DNA of 8,709 nt from JBBQSF01 sp038214085 (GTDB lineage: Bacteria > Bacteroidota > Bacteroidia > Bacteroidales > CG2-30-32-10), in assembly GCA_038214085.1 (NCBI GenBank), contig JBBQSF010000125.1, positions 1 through 8,709 on the forward strand, written 5' to 3'. Below are positions 6,492 to 8,709 of the stretch, one piece after another (position 1 is the first letter of the stretch; each line of letters begins with the position of its first letter). The notes under the pieces were generated by a model, which was not told the origin of the DNA, did no database searches, and was given only the letters and a program-made list of their open reading frames with translations. A program made the position numbers and the translations under genes.

Positions 6492-6779
6492 TTATATTTT
6501 GGGCGGATGCCAAAAGTCAAAAAAAGAGGGACTTATTGCTGAAAATTTTGGGCAAATTGTAATGTATTGAATGATTACAGCCTTTCTGCATATTACGTTT
6601 GAATGCAATATTTGGTCATCGGTTGAAGAATCAGATTCATTAGAATCACTAAAAATAACGCTGGCAAGTTCTATGTGAGTATAATTGTTTATGCTTTTGG
6701 AATAATCAATAACACCCATATTCCATAATATGGCAATCAAAAAAAATAAACTGATAAATATTTTTTTATGTGATTTCAT
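6492..6779 (-). CDS. Small exported or membrane-anchored protein, unknown function
   Basis: This is a 95-residue protein with a basic start (MKSHKK) and one hydrophobic segment at 7-24 (IFISLFFLIAILWNMGVI), a signal peptide or anchor without a lipobox. The outer part has an acidic, Ser/Asp-rich stretch (SDSNESDSSTDD, 44-55), two cysteines (Cys64, Cys76) and a C-terminus ending FDFWHPPKI. I do not recognise a family. Small exported proteins with such aromatic/Pro tails occur near metal-efflux genes in Bacteroidota, but I offer that only as a loose impression. An exact -7 promoter box stands 7 bp before the ATG. The gene precedes the TerB-like gene by 85 bp on the same strand with no clear terminator between them, so it may be the first gene of that transcript. 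Confidence 0.55.
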   Translation of the reverse strand: MKSHKKIFISLFFLIAILWNMGVIDYSKSINNYTHIELASVIFSDSNESDSSTDDQILHSNVICRKAVIIQYITICPKFSAISPSFFDFWHPPKI

Positions 6780-6786
6780 CTGTCTG

Positions 6787-6794
6787 CAAAGATA
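6787..6794 (-). promoter_or_regulatory. Bacteroidota-type -7 element (TATCTTTG)
   Basis: The minus strand reads TATCTTTG at 6794-6787, an exact TAnnTTTG match only 7 bp before the ATG at 6779. It predicts a nearly leaderless transcript. It is the best promoter upstream of the TerB-VTT-VTT-TerC run, although a TTG at the normal -33 distance is not evident. Confidence 0.6.
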
Positions 6795-6970
6795 ATAGAA
6801 AATTTGTTATGATTTTGCTCCAAATTATTTCAAATTGGACAGATATATTTTCTTTTGGCTAATGTCTGGTTTTTTTATACTTCGACTGAATGAGTTTGCA
6901 AAAAAAAGCAATACTCATTCGCTCATTTTTACTGAATCTAAACAGCTTTTGCTTTGTTTCGGCGTTACTC

Positions 6971-7126
6971 AACAACCATTGCAGCATTTACGATGCACGG
7001 CCTAAAGCCTGCGCAGAATACCCACACACCAACCGAAAGCATTTTGTGCAAATATTAGACCTCACACTAAAAAATACTTTTGTGTGCCCCGCAGCTTATG
7101 AAGTTGTTGAAATTCTGAAGAAAAAT
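6971..7126 (+). repeat. Right copy of the 156-bp direct repeat
   Basis: Gapless partner of 3547-3702, in the same orientation, with 21 differences by hand count. Similarity ends abruptly on both sides: upstream sequence (6890-6970) and downstream sequence (from 7127) do not resemble the flanks of the left copy. Confidence 0.9.
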
Positions 7127-7129
7127 TAA
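6971..7129 (+). pseudogene. Displaced 3' fragment of a YkgJ-type gene
   Basis: Fifty-two codons plus TAA match the C-terminal third of the YkgJ-type protein encoded at 3220-3720: NHCSIYDARPKACAEYP, the HFVQILDLTL block and NTFVCPAAYEVVEILKKN. It keeps the equivalents of Cys113, Cys123 and Cys148. It lacks the CxxCxxCC cluster and the CPFL cysteine, so it cannot form the complete metal site. The frame stays open upstream to an ATG at 6890, but those 27 codons (Leu/Phe-rich, unlike the parent gene) show no family signal and no good promoter or ribosome site. Of 19 codons that differ from the other copy, 15 are silent. The TAA at 7127-7129 overlaps the stop of the convergent gene (shared TTAA). 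I read it as a cut-off gene end, not a working gene. Confidence 0.8.
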
Positions 7130-8145
7130 TTTGAAGAAAATGCACTAATAACAAGTACAGAACCCAATACACCCCCTATCATTCCTGTAATTAATCTTTT
7201 TTTATTAATTCTCGATTTGTATCCTTTAAACCATGAATCGGCATCAACATTTGGCGGAATTGAAGGCATATTAGGAGGAACAAGTGCTGCCAGGCCAACC
7301 AAAGCAATTCCGGGCAAACCAAACAACATACCCATGCAAAAGCCCTGCATATACCAGCCTTTGGAAGGGGAATAAAATCCCGACACGGTATACCCTGCTT
7401 TTTTGCTTTCAACTAAACCTAATTTTTTTATTGCGGTATTATCGCCTTGAAATTTAGAGATGCCAGCAATATCAATACCCTTTTCGTCGATGGTGTAATA
7501 CGACAATTGAGACATACGGTTTTTACCTGCATAAAGATTTACTTTTGAGATTCCTTGATTGTATGATGCAAAAACAACCTTGGTAAGGTCAGAAGTATTC
7601 ATTACCCTAACCGGCTCTTCCCCATTCTTTACATTTAAAACTATTAACTTTTTCAGTGGAGTTCCGGGTTTAAATATAGAATAGTACTCCAACTTAACAA
7701 TTCTTATCCCGCCACCCTTCTCTAATGTGTTTTCAAATTTTACGCCCCAAAGATCTTCAAGGAAAGTTAGTGAATCCTTAGCAACAAAATTTGTGGATTG
7801 TGTTGTTTGATTTGCTTGAGTTGTTTGGGTTGTTTGATTTGTTTGGGTTGTTTGAATATTTTGTGCAGGTTCATTGTTAAATACTTCCTTTTCTCCGTTC
7901 TGATAAATTATCATTTTTACCTTGGCTTTACTTATGGTATATTTTGGACCGTTAGGGTTGGAGAATTTGGTATATTTAATATCCGAATCTGTGATTTCTG
8001 AAACATTCGCTTCAACAATAGTGCTGTCGGTTTTATAAATTTTATCTTGGGCTTTAGCTCTATTAAAAGAAAAGCTAAAAATCAGAAACAGGCATATTAT
8101 TTTAAAATAATTGCCAAGCACTTTAATTCTAGTTCTATTTACCAT
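7126..8145 (-). CDS. Exported protein with Gln/Thr linker and hydrophobic C-terminus, unknown function
   Basis: This is a 339-residue protein. Residues 1-32 form a signal peptide: basic start, hydrophobic core IICLFLIFSFSF, cleavage expected after AKA before QDK. Residues 33-90 (DKIYKTDSTIVEANVSEI...IKYTKFSNPNGPKYTISKAKVKMIIYQNGEKEVF) follow a pattern common at the N-terminus of exported Bacteroidota proteins, ending in a YxNGxxxxF-like motif. A low-complexity linker of Gln/Thr/Asn triplets spans 98-118. The rest is a mixed domain I cannot name, then a Gly/Met-rich hydrophobic stretch (268-290), a Pro-rich turn (PPNMPSIPPN) and a final hydrophobic segment (319-336). This may place it in the inner membrane or in an envelope complex. 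It starts 13 bp after the lipoprotein gene, so the two probably share a transcript. Confidence 0.78.
   Translation of the reverse strand: MVNRTRIKVLGNYFKIICLFLIFSFSFNRAKAQDKIYKTDSTIVEANVSEITDSDIKYTKFSNPNGPKYTISKAKVKMIIYQNGEKEVFNNEPAQNIQTTQTNQTTQTTQANQTTQSTNFVAKDSLTFLEDLWGVKFENTLEKGGGIRIVKLEYYSIFKPGTPLKKLIVLNVKNGEEPVRVMNTSDLTKVVFASYNQGISKVNLYAGKNRMSQLSYYTIDEKGIDIAGISKFQGDNTAIKKLGLVESKKAGYTVSGFYSPSKGWYMQGFCMGMLFGLPGIALVGLAALVPPNMPSIPPNVDADSWFKGYKSRINKKRLITGMIGGVLGSVLVISAFSSN
7792..7854 (-). repeat. Seven 9-bp tandem units encoding Q-(T/A/S)-(T/N)
   Basis: On the minus strand the 9-bp unit CAAACAAMC/T and close variants occurs seven times in a row, encoding QTT, QTN, QTT, QTT, QAN, QTT and QST. 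Because units are whole codons, gain or loss would change linker length without shifting the frame of the surrounding exported protein. Confidence 0.8.
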
Positions 8146-8158
8146 TGCTATATATTTT

Positions 8159-8709
8159 TTAAAGTTTCCTCATATCAAAGTCCATCTTTGTATCTGTCTC
8201 AATTCCAGTGCCATCAAGATTATCAGCACCTCCAGTAATCTGCCCTCCAGGAAGATAACTGAATGTGTATTTTGTTGCTCCAGTATTGTAATAAAAAATC
8301 ACACCACCTGCCCCGAGTGAGCCATTTGTTATGGTTTCATTCCACGCGGTTACCGGCCAGTTTACTAAAAGTACTACTGGATCAACCAACTTAAGTTTTC
8401 TGTGATAATCAATAGTGCTCGCATCTAAAGTAGGCTCTGGATAAGAAGGAGAAGCCGTTGCTATCTGCAAAACTTCGCTTAACCCGAATTCAAAATCAAC
8501 AATAAAATGATCTGACCTGTTGTATTTTATTACCATCCAGGGTATGCCTACAATTTTCCGGCATCGGTCATCATTATAATTTCTTCGGTAAAAAGTACAT
8601 GGCAGATCGCCTTTATAATATTCAAGATTCTTTGCACCTCCTGACAACAGAACTCCTGCTGCTCCGAAGTAGCCTTTTTCACATCCGGAAAAAGAAACTA
8701 TTGATGCAA
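8159..8709 (-). CDS. Probable lipoprotein, 5' end outside the window
   Basis: The frame is open from the window edge to TAA at 8161-8159, giving 182 visible residues. A TTG at 8647 could be read as a start, but the 20 codons before it translate as ASIVSFSGCEKGYFGAAGVL. VSFSGC looks like the end of a lipoprotein signal peptide, with Cys as the lipidated residue, so the true start probably lies a few codons beyond the window. The mature part has PCTFYRRNYNDDRC (two cysteines), a stretch with IPWMVIKYNRSDHFIVDFEFG, and a C-terminus rich in Gly, Thr and aromatic residues (GAGGVIFYYNTGATKYTFSYLPGGQITGG), consistent with beta structure. No family is recognised. The product is probably at the inner or outer membrane. 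It lies 13 bp upstream of the exported-protein gene. Confidence 0.72.
   Translation of the reverse strand, partial: ASIVSFSGCEKGYFGAAGVLLSGGAKNLEYYKGDLPCTFYRRNYNDDRCRKIVGIPWMVIKYNRSDHFIVDFEFGLSEVLQIATASPSYPEPTLDASTIDYHRKLKLVDPVVLLVNWPVTAWNETITNGSLGAGGVIFYYNTGATKYTFSYLPGGQITGGADNLDGTGIETDTKMDFDMRKL

Noticed and set aside
6890..6970. Upstream extension of the ykgJ fragment as a new fused N-terminus
   Set aside because: The 27 codons have no similarity to the parent gene, no promoter or ribosome site and no recognisable domain. The frame may be open by chance.
3703..6970. A complete mobile element with integrase, or an insertion sequence
   Set aside because: No recombinase, transposase or short terminal inverted repeats could be found in the block. 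Only the 156-bp direct repeats are supported.
7798..8320. Plus-strand open frames over the Gln/Thr repeat and the lipoprotein gene
   Set aside because: The Cys/Leu-rich translation of the repeat and the overlapping short frames are antisense by-products of the two minus-strand exported-protein genes.

Overview
The window looks like a chromosomal segment of a Bacteroidota bacterium, probably a Bacteroidales-like lineage that can live without oxygen. The evidence is AT-rich DNA, several promoters of the Bacteroidota type (TAnnTTTG close to the start codon), few clear Shine-Dalgarno sites, a DUF5606-like protein (a family I associate with this phylum), and an NAD-linked type 1B dihydroorotate dehydrogenase (PyrD plus PyrK) rather than the quinone-linked enzyme usual in aerobic members. 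TAA, TAG and TGA all end normal genes here, so the code appears standard.

Layout. 1-307: the 3' end of a membrane-protein gene on the + strand, then a good terminator (328-363). 384-893: a small four-helix membrane protein with its own promoter. It converges on pyrD and the two genes share a CTAG in which both stop codons lie. 890-2568 (- strand): pyrK-pyrD, overlapping by 13 bp. 2620-3063 (- strand): the DUF5606-like gene, whose terminator stands only about 18 bp before the TTG start of pyrK. 3064-3219: a divergent promoter region. 3220-3720 (+ strand): a YkgJ-type CxxCxxCC cysteine-cluster protein.

3756-6406 (- strand) is a compact run transcribed as TerB-like protein, VTT/DedA-like membrane protein, YqaA-like VTT membrane protein, TerC-family membrane protein. 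The TerC gene is broken by a single in-frame TAG at 4170-4172 and may have a second small lesion at its 5' end. A short exported protein (6492-6779) with its own promoter lies upstream. The run looks like an envelope or metal-ion module, but that role is inferred from families and context.

6971-7129 (+ strand) holds a displaced copy of only the last 52 conserved codons of the YkgJ-type gene, in direct orientation and about 87% identical by hand count (135/156). The two copies bracket the whole TerB-VTT-VTT-TerC block, so the block looks like a cassette gained, or otherwise rearranged, at the 3' end of the ykgJ-like gene. No recombinase is visible inside it. 7126-8709 (- strand) holds two exported proteins of unknown function: a lipoprotein whose 5' end is cut by the window edge, followed 13 bp later by a signal-peptide protein with a Gln/Thr repeat linker. 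No RNA gene, CRISPR array, recognisable transposase or replication origin was found, and no gene-free stretch exceeds 300 bp.
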